This document shows, piece by piece, positions 5,943-14,341 of a stretch of DNA of 18,375 nucleotides. Within the stretch, counting starts at the first letter, position 1, and each line of letters begins with the position of its first letter. Position numbers and translations under genes: made by a program. Source of the stretch: an uncultured Oscillospiraceae bacterium (GTDB lineage Bacteria > Bacillota > Clostridia > Oscillospirales > Acutalibacteraceae); contig CAUFXR010000048.1 of the NCBI GenBank assembly GCA_959596515.1, positions 1 through 18,375 of the forward strand. The letters run 5' to 3'. The notes beneath the pieces are model-generated. The model made no database searches. It was not told where the DNA came from and saw only the letters and a list, made by a program, of their open reading frames with translations.

Positions 5943-8516
5943 ATGAAATTATTGATTCTGGATGGCAACAGTATTTTAAACCGAGCATTTTACGGCATCA
6001 AGGTGCTGACCACCAAAGAAGGTCTATATACCAACGGAATTTACGGATTTTTGACTATGCTGCAAAAACTGCGGGATGAGGTGAACCCCGACGCGGTAGC
6101 CGTGGCCTTTGACCGAAAGGAGCCGACCTTCCGGCATAAGGCCTACGCCGGGTACAAAGCCAACCGTCATGGGATGCCTGCGGAGCTTGCCCAGCAGCTA
6201 CCCACTCTGAAGGAGCTGCTGACGGCCCTGGGTTACCGGCTGGTGGAATGTCCCGGCTTTGAGGCGGATGACATTCTAGGCACTCTGGCCGCCCAGGCGG
6301 AAAAGACGGGGGATGACTGCGTCATCGCCACCGGGGACCGGGACAGTCTTCAGCTGGTTTCCCCTACGGTGACAGTACGTCTGGCGGCCACCAAAATGGG
6401 ACGGCCGGAGGTTACCTTATATGACGAGGCCAAGATCATGGAGGTCTACGGGGTGACGCCGAAGGAACTCATCGAGATCAAGGCGATTCAGGGAGATTCC
6501 TCTGACTGTATTCCCGGGGTAAAGGGAATCGGGCAGAAAGGCGCGGCGGAACTGATTCAAAAGTATCACAGCGTTCAGTATCTGTACGATCACATCGATG
6601 AGTTGGAGATCAAAGAGGGACTTAGAAACAAACTGAAAGAGGGAGAGGAAAGCGCCCGGCTCAGCCGAATGCTGGGTACCATCCGCACTGATGCGCCGGT
6701 AGATCTGAATTTGCAGGATTACCGGCTGAAAGAGGGTGATCGGAAGGAAGCGCTGCGGCTGATGGCCAAGCTGGAATTTTTCTCTCTGATTGACAAAATG
6801 GGGCTGCGCCGGGAAGAAGACGAGCCGGTGAAGGAAGCCTGGGCCTCTGAGGAGCTGACCGTAACGGAGGAATCGCCGGAAACCTTTTGGAAGGCCGCCG
6901 AGGGAGAACCAGAGGTGTGTCTTTCCCTTGCCTATGAGGATGACGGCAAGATCGCCCAGTGCGCTTTTTTGCGAAAGAACACGGTTCATCTGGTGACAGA
7001 AGAAGCGGAGAAAGCGGTCATAGGGTTGTGCGCTTTGGAAAACGTGAGTCTGGGTGTTCACAATGCCAAGCCACTGTTCGCTCGTCTGGATCGGCTGAGC
7101 GTAGAAGCTAAGGTGAGCTATGACGCTATGCTGGCGGCTTATCTGCTGAACCCAAACGCCTCTGACTATTCCCTGAAACGGCTTCAGGAGGAGGCGGGGA
7201 TCGCCTCCCCAAAGCTGGAAAACGAAACCGCCTGGCAGGCGGCGGTGCTTCCCCAGGTAAAAAACTGGCAGACAGCCAGTCTTTTGGCGAACGACCAGCA
7301 GAAACTGCTGGAAGAAATGGAGATTCCTCTGGCTCAGGTGCTGGCTCGCATGGAGAATATCGGTTTTCTGGTGGACGGGGAAAGCATCCGAGTCTACGGC
7401 GAGCGTTTGGAAACCGAAATCGAGGCCCTGCAAAAGCAGATTTATGAGGAAGTGGGTTACGAGTTCAATATCAATTCTCCCAAACAGCTGGGGGACGCCC
7501 TGTTTGTCAAGCTGGGGCTGCCCTCGGGGAAAAAGACAAAAACCGGCTATTCCACCAACGCGGAAATTCTGGAAAAGCTGCGCTACGACCATCCGGCGGT
7601 GGAACTGGTGCTCCATTACCGCACCCTGACCAAGCTGAAATCCACCTACTGCGAGGGTATGCTCAAGGTGATCGGCCCGGATGGAAGGATTCACTCCAAT
7701 TTTAACCAGACGGAAACCAGAACCGGCCGCATCAGCTCCACCGAGCCCAATCTGCAGAATATCCCTGTCCGCACCGAGCTGGGACGGGAACTGCGGAAAT
7801 TCTTCCTGGCCAAGGAAGGGTGGATGCTGGTGGACGCGGACTACTCCCAGATCGAGCTGCGGGTGCTGGCCCATATCGCCCATGACGAGAATATGATCAA
7901 GGCCTTCCAGGATAAAGAGGATATCCACACCATCACCGCCTCTCAGGTGTTCGGAATACCCCCGGAGATGGTAACGCCTCTGATGCGAAGCCGGGCCAAG
8001 GCGGTGAATTTCGGCATTGTTTACGGGATCGGCGCGTTTTCCCTGTCCAAGGATATCAACGTATCCCGGAAGGAAGCCCAGAAGTATATTGACGATTATC
8101 TTTCTCTGTATTCCGGTGTGGACCGGTATATGAAGGAAGTGGTGGAAAAGGCCAAGGAGGACGGCTATGTGGAAACTCTGTTCCATCGCCGCCGGTATCT
8201 GCCGGAGCTGACCGCCTCCAATTTTAACCTGCGGGCCTTTGGGGAGCGGGTCGCCAGGAATATGCCGATTCAGGGCACCGCGGCGGATATTATCAAGATC
8301 GCCATGGTCCGGGTGGACCGGCGGCTGAAGCGGGAGAATATGAGAGCCAGGCTGATTTTACAGGTTCACGACGAACTGATCGTGGAGGCGCCGGAAGACG
8401 AGGCGGAGAAAGCGGCTCAAATTCTCACTGAGGAAATGGAAGGGGCGGTCGCCTTGACTGTTCCCATGGTGGCGGAGGCCAGCATCGGGAAGACCTGGTA
8501 CGACGCCAAGGGATGA
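5943..8516 (+). CDS. polA: DNA polymerase I without proofreading
   Basis: This 857-aa enzyme fills gaps and removes RNA primers during repair and lagging-strand synthesis. The 5'-nuclease domain (about 1-290) keeps its acidic metal ligands: Asp7, Asp57, GFEADD (105-110), GDRD (131-134) and GDSSD (184-188). The middle domain (about 300-450) lacks the DxE and downstream acidic residues of an active 3'-5' exonuclease, so proofreading is predicted absent, as in many Bacillota enzymes. The polymerase domain has motif A DADYSQIELR (from 631, catalytic Asp633), the O-helix motif RSRAKAVNFGIVYG (682-695) and motif C VHDE (808-811, catalytic Asp810). GGAGG lies six bases before the ATG. The stop is 54 bases before the phosphatase gene on the same strand, with no terminator that has a T tract between them, so cotranscription is likely. 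Confidence 0.97.
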   Translation: MKLLILDGNSILNRAFYGIKVLTTKEGLYTNGIYGFLTMLQKLRDEVNPDAVAVAFDRKEPTFRHKAYAGYKANRHGMPAELAQQLPTLKELLTALGYRLVECPGFEADDILGTLAAQAEKTGDDCVIATGDRDSLQLVSPTVTVRLAATKMGRPEVTLYDEAKIMEVYGVTPKELIEIKAIQGDSSDCIPGVKGIGQKGAAELIQKYHSVQYLYDHIDELEIKEGLRNKLKEGEESARLSRMLGTIRTDAPVDLNLQDYRLKEGDRKEALRLMAKLEFFSLIDKMGLRREEDEPVKEAWASEELTVTEESPETFWKAAEGEPEVCLSLAYEDDGKIAQCAFLRKNTVHLVTEEAEKAVIGLCALENVSLGVHNAKPLFARLDRLSVEAKVSYDAMLAAYLLNPNASDYSLKRLQEEAGIASPKLENETAWQAAVLPQVKNWQTASLLANDQQKLLEEMEIPLAQVLARMENIGFLVDGESIRVYGERLETEIEALQKQIYEEVGYEFNINSPKQLGDALFVKLGLPSGKKTKTGYSTNAEILEKLRYDHPAVELVLHYRTLTKLKSTYCEGMLKVIGPDGRIHSNFNQTETRTGRISSTEPNLQNIPVRTELGRELRKFFLAKEGWMLVDADYSQIELRVLAHIAHDENMIKAFQDKEDIHTITASQVFGIPPEMVTPLMRSRAKAVNFGIVYGIGAFSLSKDINVSRKEAQKYIDDYLSLYSGVDRYMKEVVEKAKEDGYVETLFHRRRYLPELTASNFNLRAFGERVARNMPIQGTAADIIKIAMVRVDRRLKRENMRARLILQVHDELIVEAPEDEAEKAAQILTEEMEGAVALTVPMVAEASIGKTWYDAKG

Positions 8517-8570
8517 CAAAAATAACGGCGGCGGAAAATCCGCCGAATACATAGAGGGATTATTATTATC

Positions 8571-9017
8571 ATGAAGATCGTATTTGTGTGCACGGCGAAC
8601 ATCTGCCGAAGCCCTATGGCTGAGGGGATGTTCCGTAAATTGATTGAGGAAAACGGATTGGAAGAGTCTGTCTTCTGCCTAAGCTTCGGCCTGGCCGCGA
8701 AAGAAGGGAAGCGGCCGCCGGAAAACGCGGTGATCGCCTGTAAAGAGATCGGCGTGGATATCAGTGGCCATAGGGCGAGAAACCTGTCCAGCTTAAAAGA
8801 TCTGGATATTTTTGACGCGTTTGTGGTGATGACAGAGACCCAGGCTTATGTGCTGAAGCAGGCCGGCGTGCCGGAGGAGAAGCTTTATTTATTGGGAGAG
8901 GAAGAAATCAAAGACCCTTACGGAACGGATCTGGACGAATTCCGGGAGTGCCGGGATCAGATTTGGCGGCAGCTTCAGGTGCTGTTTCAAAGGCTTTGCA
9001 GGTTTATCCAGAAATGA
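8571..9017 (+). CDS. Low-molecular-weight protein tyrosine phosphatase
   Basis: This 148-aa cytoplasmic phosphatase has the complete LMW-PTP signature. The phosphate-binding loop VCTANICRS holds the nucleophile Cys7, neighbour Cys12 and Arg13, and DPYG (from Asp115) supplies the general acid. Position 11 is Ile. In the related arginine phosphatase YwlE this residue is Thr and controls specificity, so tyrosine phosphatase activity is the better guess; the physiological substrate is unknown. The ribosome binding site GAGGG (8554-8558) is rather far (12 bases) from the ATG, but the N-terminal strand MKIVFVC fits the family exactly. A 6-bp stem CGGCGG/CCGCCG (8529-8545) sits in the short gap after polA. 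Its stop overlaps the rimI start (ATGA), so the two are translationally coupled. Confidence 0.92.
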   Translation: MKIVFVCTANICRSPMAEGMFRKLIEENGLEESVFCLSFGLAAKEGKRPPENAVIACKEIGVDISGHRARNLSSLKDLDIFDAFVVMTETQAYVLKQAGVPEEKLYLLGEEEIKDPYGTDLDEFRECRDQIWRQLQVLFQRLCRFIQK

Positions 9018-9472
9018 GTGTTGCGATTGTCATTGAGCCTCTGGCTGAGAAGCATCTGGTTCAGGCGGCCCAGTTGGAAAAAGAATGCTTTTCCGACCCC
9101 TGGTCCCTTGAGGGGCTGCGGGCGGAGCTTACAAATCCTACCGCCCGTTTTTTGGCGGCGATGTCCGGGGAGGTCCTGGCGGGTTACCTGGGATTTCACG
9201 CCATTTGGGGCGAAGGTTATATCGCCAATGTAGCGGTAACCTCGACTTTTCGCCGGCAAGGCGTGGCCCGGGCTTTATTGAGAGCCGCGGAGAAAATCGC
9301 GGAGAAAGAGAAGCTGGAGTTTCTCTCTCTAGAGGTGCGGACAAGCAATCTGCCCGCCAGAAGCCTTTATGAGTCGGAAGGCTATACCCATATCGGCGCC
9401 CGGCCCGGATTTTACGCGAATCCCAGGGAAGACGGCGAGATCTATACCAAACGGTTTGGAGGATCGTTATGA
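9014..9472 (+). CDS. rimI: Ribosomal protein S18-alanine N-acetyltransferase
   Basis: This 152-aa GNAT-fold enzyme acetylates the N-terminal alanine of ribosomal protein S18 using acetyl-CoA. The acetyl-CoA loop is RRQGVARAL (80-88). LEVRTSN (106-112) and LYESEGY (118-124) hold the residues equivalent to the catalytic Glu and Tyr of E. coli RimI (Glu107 and Tyr119 here). CFSDPWS (25-31) is typical of RimI. I place the start at the ATG in 9014-9016, which overlaps the phosphatase stop. An in-frame start at 8948 would add 22 residues encoded inside the phosphatase gene and unlike the family. The stop overlaps tsaD. RimI next to tsaD is a common bacterial arrangement; tsaE and tsaB, often just upstream, are not in this window. 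Confidence 0.92.
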   Translation: MSVAIVIEPLAEKHLVQAAQLEKECFSDPWSLEGLRAELTNPTARFLAAMSGEVLAGYLGFHAIWGEGYIANVAVTSTFRRQGVARALLRAAEKIAEKEKLEFLSLEVRTSNLPARSLYESEGYTHIGARPGFYANPREDGEIYTKRFGGSL

Positions 9473-10476
9473 GAATATTGGCCATTGAAAGCTCCTGCGA
9501 TGAGACCGCCGCCGCGGTGGTGGAGGATGGAAGAAAAATCCTTTCCAGCGTGGTGGCCTCTCAGGTGGAGGAGCATAAGTTATACGGCGGCGTGGTGCCG
9601 GAGATCGCCTCTCGCAGGCACGCCGAGGCGATTGTGGGGGTGGTCCAGGAGGCACTGGATCAGGCCTCCCTCACGTTAAAGGAATTAGACGCCGTGGCGG
9701 TGACCCATGCGCCGGGGCTGATCGGTGCCCTGCTGGTAGGGGTGAATTTCGCCAAAGGATTGTCCATGGCGGCAAATCTGCCCTTGATCCCGGTACACCA
9801 TCTGCGCTCCCATATCGCCGCTAATTATCTGGCGCATCCGGATTTAAAGCCACCTTTTCTCTGTCTGGTGGTCTCCGGCGGCCACAGCCACATTGTAAAG
9901 GTGGAGGATTACACCAAAATGCGGATCATCGGCAGAACCCGGGACGACGCGGCGGGAGAGGCCTTTGATAAAGCGGCCCGGGCTATGGGGATGCCCTATC
10001 CCGGCGGGATCCATCTGGACCGGATCGCGGAGGAAGGCGACGACAGCGCTTTCACCTTTCCCAGGCCCCGGGTGGACGGCGCGGAATACGACTTCAGTTT
10101 TTCCGGTCTGAAAACTGCGGTGATCAACCAGATTCATAACGCGTCGCAAAAGGGAGTGGAGCTGCCGGTGGCGGATCTGGCGGCCTCGTTCCGAAAGGCC
10201 GTGGTGGACTGTCTGATCCATAATTTTCAAAAAGCGGCAGAGGATCTTCATTGCACCACTCTGGTGACAGCGGGAGGCGTTTCCGCAAATTCCCTGCTGA
10301 GAAGCCGTCTAGAGACCTTGTGCTGGGAACGTGGATGGAAGCTTTCCATGCCTCCCAAAGAACTGTGCGGAGACAACGCCGCCATGGTGGGAGCCCAGGG
10401 ATTTTACGAGTGGCAGGCGGGAAATCGAGCAGGATTAAATTTAAATGCCTGCGCCACAATGTCCATTGAGGGGTAA
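9469..10476 (+). CDS. tsaD: tRNA N6-threonylcarbamoyladenosine transferase TsaD
   Basis: This 335-aa ASKHA-fold protein (formerly Gcp/YgjD) transfers the threonylcarbamoyl group to A37 of ANN-decoding tRNAs, working with TsaB and TsaE. It starts MRILAIESSCDET, typical of the family. The metal ligands His111 and His115 are in HHLRSH at the same numbers as in E. coli, and the third ligand is Asp302 in CGDNAAMVGAQG. VVSGGHS (134-140) is the phosphate loop. The length is normal and no key residue is missing. Its ATG overlaps the rimI stop (ATGA), implying coupled translation in the LMW-PTP-rimI-tsaD unit. The gap behind it (10477-10671) has no strong terminator, but pckG has its own promoter. Confidence 0.97.
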   Translation: MRILAIESSCDETAAAVVEDGRKILSSVVASQVEEHKLYGGVVPEIASRRHAEAIVGVVQEALDQASLTLKELDAVAVTHAPGLIGALLVGVNFAKGLSMAANLPLIPVHHLRSHIAANYLAHPDLKPPFLCLVVSGGHSHIVKVEDYTKMRIIGRTRDDAAGEAFDKAARAMGMPYPGGIHLDRIAEEGDDSAFTFPRPRVDGAEYDFSFSGLKTAVINQIHNASQKGVELPVADLAASFRKAVVDCLIHNFQKAAEDLHCTTLVTAGGVSANSLLRSRLETLCWERGWKLSMPPKELCGDNAAMVGAQGFYEWQAGNRAGLNLNACATMSIEG

Positions 10477-10569
10477 ATTTTCTTTTAAAAGGTTAATTTT
10501 TGCAGGAATTTTGGTAAGAGACTTCAAAAAAACTCATCGGAATTTGACAAGAAATTCACAGATTAGTCA

Positions 10570-10598
10570 TTGATAAATTCCTGGTAATCGTGTATAAT
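10570..10598 (+). promoter_or_regulatory. Strong sigma-A promoter of pckG
   Basis: TTGATA (10570-10575), a 17-base spacer and TATAAT (10593-10598) preceded by TG form a near-consensus promoter. Transcription should begin near 10605, giving a leader of about 67 bases. A second TTGACA at 10544-10549 has no matching -10. Confidence 0.88.
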
Positions 10599-10608
10599 AG
10601 TACCAAAT

Positions 10609-10654
10609 CATGTGGAACCATAGATGTAAGAACAATCCACGTGCCCATTGGGGC
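10609..10654 (+). promoter_or_regulatory. Hairpins in the pckG leader
   Basis: CATGTGGA (10609-10616) pairs with TCCACGTG (10636-10643), 8 bp with one G-U, around a 19-base loop right at the expected 5' end. GCCC/GGGC (10643-10646 with 10651-10654) shares a base with it and stands just before the ribosome binding site AAAGGGG (10657-10663). This may stabilise the message or tune translation. No known riboswitch is recognised. Confidence 0.45.
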
Positions 10655-10671
10655 GGAAAGGGGAAACAATT

Positions 10672-12438
10672 ATGACAACAAATAAGTCTGTTCTTGCTTG
10701 GATTGACGAGATGAAAGCGCTCGTGCAACCCGATAAGCTGGTATGGATTGACGGTTCCGAGGAGCAGCTGGAGGCCCTGCGCGCCGAGGCTTGTTCCACC
10801 GGCGAAATGCATAAGCTGAACCAGGAGAAGCTGCCTGGCTGCTATCTGCATCGCACCGCCGTCAACGACGTAGCCCGTGTAGAGGAGCGCACCATGATCT
10901 GCTCCAAAAAAGAAGAAGATGCAGGTCCCACCAATCATTGGATGGATCCTGAGAAGGCTTATAAGATGCTGTATGACATTGCCCGGGGCAGCTACAAGGG
11001 CCGCACCATGTATGTCATTCCTTATTCCATGGGCCCCATCGGTTCTCCTCTGGCCAAGATCGGTGTGGAACTCACCGACTCTATCTATGTTGTCCTGAAC
11101 ATGGCCATCATGACCAGAGTGGGACAAAAGGTTTGGGATACCCTGGGCGACAGCACCGACTGGGTCAAGGGTCTCCACTGCAAGTGCGACATTGACGCTG
11201 AGAAGAGATATATCATGCACTTCCCGGAGGATAATACCATTATCTCTGTAAACTCCGGTTACGGCGGAAACGTTCTGCTGGGCAAAAAGTGCTTCGCTCT
11301 CCGTATCGCCTCTTACCTGGGCAAGAACGAGGGCTGGATGGCCGAGCATATGCTGATCCTGGGCATTGAGAATCCTAAGGGCGAGAAGAAGTATGTGGCC
11401 GCCGCGTTCCCGTCTGCCTGCGGTAAGACCAACCTGGCCATGCTGATTCCGCCGGAGGGCTACAAGAAGAAGGGTTACAAGGTCTGGACTGTCGGCGACG
11501 ATATCGCCTGGATGCGCAAGGGCCCCGACGGCCGTTTGTGGGCGATTAACCCGGAGAACGGCTTCTTTGGCGTTGCTCCTGGCACCAACATGAAGTCCAA
11601 CCCCAACGCTTTGATTTCTACCCAGAAGGGCACCATCTTCACCAATGTGGTGCAAAACCTGGATGACAATACTGTTTGGTGGGAAGGCCTGGACAAGAAT
11701 CCGCCTGAGCACGCTCTCAACTGGAAGGGCGAGCCTTGGAACGGCAAGACCTCTGAGGAAAAGGGCGCTCATCCCAACAGCCGTTTCACCGCTCCCGCAA
11801 AGAACTGCCCCTGCATCAGCGATGAGTTCGATTCTACCAGCGGTGTTCCGATTTCCGCTATCATCTTCGGCGGCCGCCGCGCTCAGACCACTCCTTTGGT
11901 GTATCAGTCCCGTGACTGGGCCAACGGCGTGTTCGTAGGTTCCATCATGGCTTCTGAGACCACTGCCGCCGCTGCCGGCGCTGTGGGCGTTGTCCGCCGC
12001 GATCCTATGGCTATGCTGCCTTTCTGCGGCTACCATATGGGTGACTATTTCAAGCATTGGTTTGAAATGGGCGAGGTCCTGGGCGATAAGGCTCCTAAGA
12101 TCTTCAATGTAAACTGGTTCCGTCTTGACAGCGAAGGCCACTTCATTTGGCCCGGCTTCGGCGACAACTTCCGTGTGCTGGAGTGGATCATCAAGAGATG
12201 TGAAGGCGAAGTGGACGCACAGGAGACCGCTATCGGTTATGTTCCTTATGCCGAGGATATCAACCTGGAAGGCTTAGACTTCAGCCTGGATACCCTGAAG
12301 AGCATCCTTTATGTGGACAACGAGCAGTGGAAGAAAGAAGCCGAGGGCATCACCGAGTTCTACAAGAAGTTTGGCAGCAAGCTGCCGGCACAGTTGGCCG
12401 CTCAGCTGGATTCTCTGAAAGCCAGACTGGACAAATAA
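10672..12438 (+). CDS. pckG: Phosphoenolpyruvate carboxykinase (GTP)
   Basis: This 588-aa cytoplasmic enzyme interconverts oxaloacetate + GTP and phosphoenolpyruvate + CO2 + GDP, serving gluconeogenesis or, in fermenters, CO2 fixation towards succinate. FPSACGKTNLAM is the signature of the GTP class and holds the P-loop and reactive Cys250. WTVGDDIAWM supplies metal and nucleotide contacts, and PMAMLPFCGYHMGDYF is another conserved GTP-class block. The length matches bacterial GTP-PEPCKs. I start at ATG 10672, eight bases after AAAGGGG; an in-frame TTG at 10648 lies before this site and is rejected. Codon use is strongly biased (GGC, AAG, GCC, ATC), consistent with high expression. It has its own promoter and is monocistronic. 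The recombinase element begins within about 130 bases of its stop. Confidence 0.96.
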   Translation: MTTNKSVLAWIDEMKALVQPDKLVWIDGSEEQLEALRAEACSTGEMHKLNQEKLPGCYLHRTAVNDVARVEERTMICSKKEEDAGPTNHWMDPEKAYKMLYDIARGSYKGRTMYVIPYSMGPIGSPLAKIGVELTDSIYVVLNMAIMTRVGQKVWDTLGDSTDWVKGLHCKCDIDAEKRYIMHFPEDNTIISVNSGYGGNVLLGKKCFALRIASYLGKNEGWMAEHMLILGIENPKGEKKYVAAAFPSACGKTNLAMLIPPEGYKKKGYKVWTVGDDIAWMRKGPDGRLWAINPENGFFGVAPGTNMKSNPNALISTQKGTIFTNVVQNLDDNTVWWEGLDKNPPEHALNWKGEPWNGKTSEEKGAHPNSRFTAPAKNCPCISDEFDSTSGVPISAIIFGGRRAQTTPLVYQSRDWANGVFVGSIMASETTAAAAGAVGVVRRDPMAMLPFCGYHMGDYFKHWFEMGEVLGDKAPKIFNVNWFRLDSEGHFIWPGFGDNFRVLEWIIKRCEGEVDAQETAIGYVPYAEDINLEGLDFSLDTLKSILYVDNEQWKKEAEGITEFYKKFGSKLPAQLAAQLDSLKARLDK

Positions 12439-12535
12439 TTTGTCCCTTGGTGGGATACTCCGTTCCATTAAAGCATTAAAAAGTAAAAGCGCGGATCATT
12501 AGCCGAGGTGCGATAACGAAGGAAATATGTAAGGT

Positions 12536-12563
12536 GGCGGAGCAGCCGAAGGGCTGTGCCGCC
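12536..12563. terminator. Strong hairpin between pckG and the recombinase gene
   Basis: GGCGG (12536-12540) and CAGCC (12543-12547) pair with GGCTG (12552-12556) and CCGCC (12559-12563) around a GAAG loop and a 2x2 internal loop. On the minus strand it starts 12 bases after the recombinase stop and has a TTCG-like loop. T tracts on both sides are short, so efficiency is uncertain. No other terminator for pckG is evident; a small TCCC/GGGA stem lies just after its stop. Confidence 0.5.
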
Positions 12564-12574
12564 GCTTTGCGTTG

Positions 12575-14245
12575 TCAGGCTGTTTTCTTCTTTCGGTTTT
12601 GCATACCGAGTCTGCCGTCGAGGGCAACGCAGTCCTCATCGGCAATATTGATAATGCCCGCGGTCTTGTAGTAAATCTCTATCTTCTGTTTTCTGTGGCC
12701 GCTGCTCTTGTCGGGAGCGTGTACCACAATTCTGTCAACCAGATCGTTCAGGATTTCCGCAGTGAGTTCCTCAGGATCGGTGTATTTGCGTACATTCCTC
12801 AGAAACTGCTGAAGGTCGTGCTGTTCCTGCTCGCCGCTGTCAATCAGCTCCTGTAATTCAAGGATTGCCGCTTTGACATTCTGCTGTTCTGTTTCGTACT
12901 CGGAGGAAAGCTTGTCAAACCGCTCCGCCGATAGCCTGCCCGACACCATATCCTCATAGATTCGCTTGAAAAGCGTGTCCAAGTCTTCATCACGGCGCTT
13001 CAGCGTCACAATGTCAACCTGTGCCTTTTCAACGGATAATTTTCGTTCTGTATTGGCTTTTTCCATTTCCTTTTTGACAAAGGACGCTTCAAACTGCTGG
13101 ATATAGGACAGCACGCCCTGAATGTGGCGAAACACCAATCTGTCCAGCGTTACTGCTCGGATATAGTGCCCGGTGCAGGTTCCTGTATTGCTTCGGTAAT
13201 TAGCGCAAACAAAGAAATCCTGATTCCCTTTGAAAGCGTTTGTTGTGCAGTAGTGCAGTTTTGCTCCACAGTCTGCACAGAATACCTTGCCCGAAAAAAT
13301 GGAAATTTTGCCTGTTGCTGTCGGTCGGCGTTTGTGTTTGCGGATTTCCTGTACCGTCTCAAAAATATGCCTGTCAACAATGGCAGGGTGGGTATCCTCA
13401 AATATCCGGCGGTTTTCCTTTTCATTCCACACACGCTTTTTGCTGCGGTAATTCTTAGAGGTTGTCTTGAAGTTTTCGGTATGCCCGATATATTCCAGCT
13501 TCTCTAAAATCCCTGCAACGGTTTTCTGCGCCCACTTGTACGGCTCGGCAGGAAGCAGTTTTCCATCCTTCTGTGTTTTGTATGCCGTTGGAGTCAGCAC
13601 TTTTTCCACTTTCAGCTTCTTAGCGATCTGCGTAGGCCCAAGTCCGTCATAGCACAGCTTGAAGATATACCGCACGGTTTGCGCCGCTTCTTCGTCGATC
13701 AGCCACTTATCCTTATCTTCGGCATCCTTAACGAATCCGAATGGCGGATTGGTAGTCAGGTGCTTACCACTTTCGCCTTTCATTCGGAAGGTGGACTTGA
13801 TTTTCTTGGCGGTATCTCTGGCATAAAGCTCATTGCAGAAGTTGCGGATCGGCGTCATGTCAAATTCCGTCTGTACGGCGGAATCCACATTGTCGTTGAC
13901 AGCGATAAACCGCACATCATTTTCGGGAAAAACAATGTCCGTATACATCCCGACCTGCAAATAGTTCCTGCCAAGCCGGGACATATCCTTGACGATAACC
14001 GTTCCCACCTTGCCGCTTTCAATAAACTGTTCCATTTCCCGAAAAGACGGACGGTCGAAGCTTGTACCTGAATACCCGTCATCCACAAAGAATTGCAGAT
14101 GTTTGAAGCTGTGCCTTCTCGCATAGTCCTTTAACAAAGCCTTTTGGTTGACGATACTGTTGCTTTCGCCCTCACGCCCGTCGTCCTGACTTAACCGGCA
14201 GTAGAGGGCGGTGATTTTGTTCTGTTCTGATTGTCTGTTGTTCAA
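12575..14245 (-). CDS. Large serine recombinase (transposon integrase/excisionase)
   Basis: This 556-aa site-specific recombinase would cut and rejoin attachment sites through a phosphoserine link. The resolvase-type catalytic domain (about 10-150) has the nucleophile Ser19 in YCRLSQDD, DDGYSGTSFDRP and the arginine-bearing VKDMSRLGRNY. The recombinase domain follows (about 170-290, PPFGF), then a zinc ribbon (CADCG and a second Cys pair, about 338-375), a long coiled coil (about 400-500) and a DUF4368-like tail with VDRIVVHAPDKSSGHR. This architecture is typical of TnpX/TndX-type enzymes in Clostridia. The start is TTG (14245-14243) with AAAGGAG five bases upstream. The gene lies at the end of the element next to pckG, the usual place for the integrase. 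All catalytic residues seen are intact, so it may be active. Confidence 0.95.
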   Translation of the reverse strand: MNNRQSEQNKITALYCRLSQDDGREGESNSIVNQKALLKDYARRHSFKHLQFFVDDGYSGTSFDRPSFREMEQFIESGKVGTVIVKDMSRLGRNYLQVGMYTDIVFPENDVRFIAVNDNVDSAVQTEFDMTPIRNFCNELYARDTAKKIKSTFRMKGESGKHLTTNPPFGFVKDAEDKDKWLIDEEAAQTVRYIFKLCYDGLGPTQIAKKLKVEKVLTPTAYKTQKDGKLLPAEPYKWAQKTVAGILEKLEYIGHTENFKTTSKNYRSKKRVWNEKENRRIFEDTHPAIVDRHIFETVQEIRKHKRRPTATGKISIFSGKVFCADCGAKLHYCTTNAFKGNQDFFVCANYRSNTGTCTGHYIRAVTLDRLVFRHIQGVLSYIQQFEASFVKKEMEKANTERKLSVEKAQVDIVTLKRRDEDLDTLFKRIYEDMVSGRLSAERFDKLSSEYETEQQNVKAAILELQELIDSGEQEQHDLQQFLRNVRKYTDPEELTAEILNDLVDRIVVHAPDKSSGHRKQKIEIYYKTAGIINIADEDCVALDGRLGMQNRKKKTA

Positions 14246-14290
14246 AGTAACTCCTTTCCGACAATCGGATACAGTATATTGCGTAATTGC

Positions 14291-14319
14291 AGTATACCAT
14301 ATCCGGAGTCTCGATTCAA
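14291..14319 (-). promoter_or_regulatory. Promoter of the recombinase gene
   Basis: On the minus strand TTGAAT (14314-14319), a 17-base spacer and the extended -10 TGGTATACT (TATACT at 14291-14296) form a good promoter. A second TATACT lies at 14273-14278. The two boxes belong to a direct repeat CAGTATA (14272-14278 and 14290-14296), with ATTGC repeated between them. This could be an operator or a recombinase-binding site. Confidence 0.7.
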
Positions 14320-14341
14320 CGCTTTAAAGCGATAACATCTA

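Noticed and set aside
6417..8186. 589-codon frame antisense to polA
   Set aside because: polA is unmistakable on the other strand with all motifs. The antisense frame is a codon-bias shadow without a recognisable domain.
8948..9013. Earlier in-frame start for rimI
   Set aside because: It lies inside the phosphatase gene and encodes residues foreign to the RimI family. The ATGA overlap at 9014 is the natural start.
10648..10671. Upstream TTG start for pckG
   Set aside because: It precedes the ribosome binding site AAAGGGG. The ATG at 10672 has ideal spacing and fits the family's start.
10567..12141. 524-codon frame antisense to pckG
   Set aside because: pckG is certain and strongly codon-biased, which leaves the opposite strand open. 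No domain or ribosome binding site supports the antisense frame.
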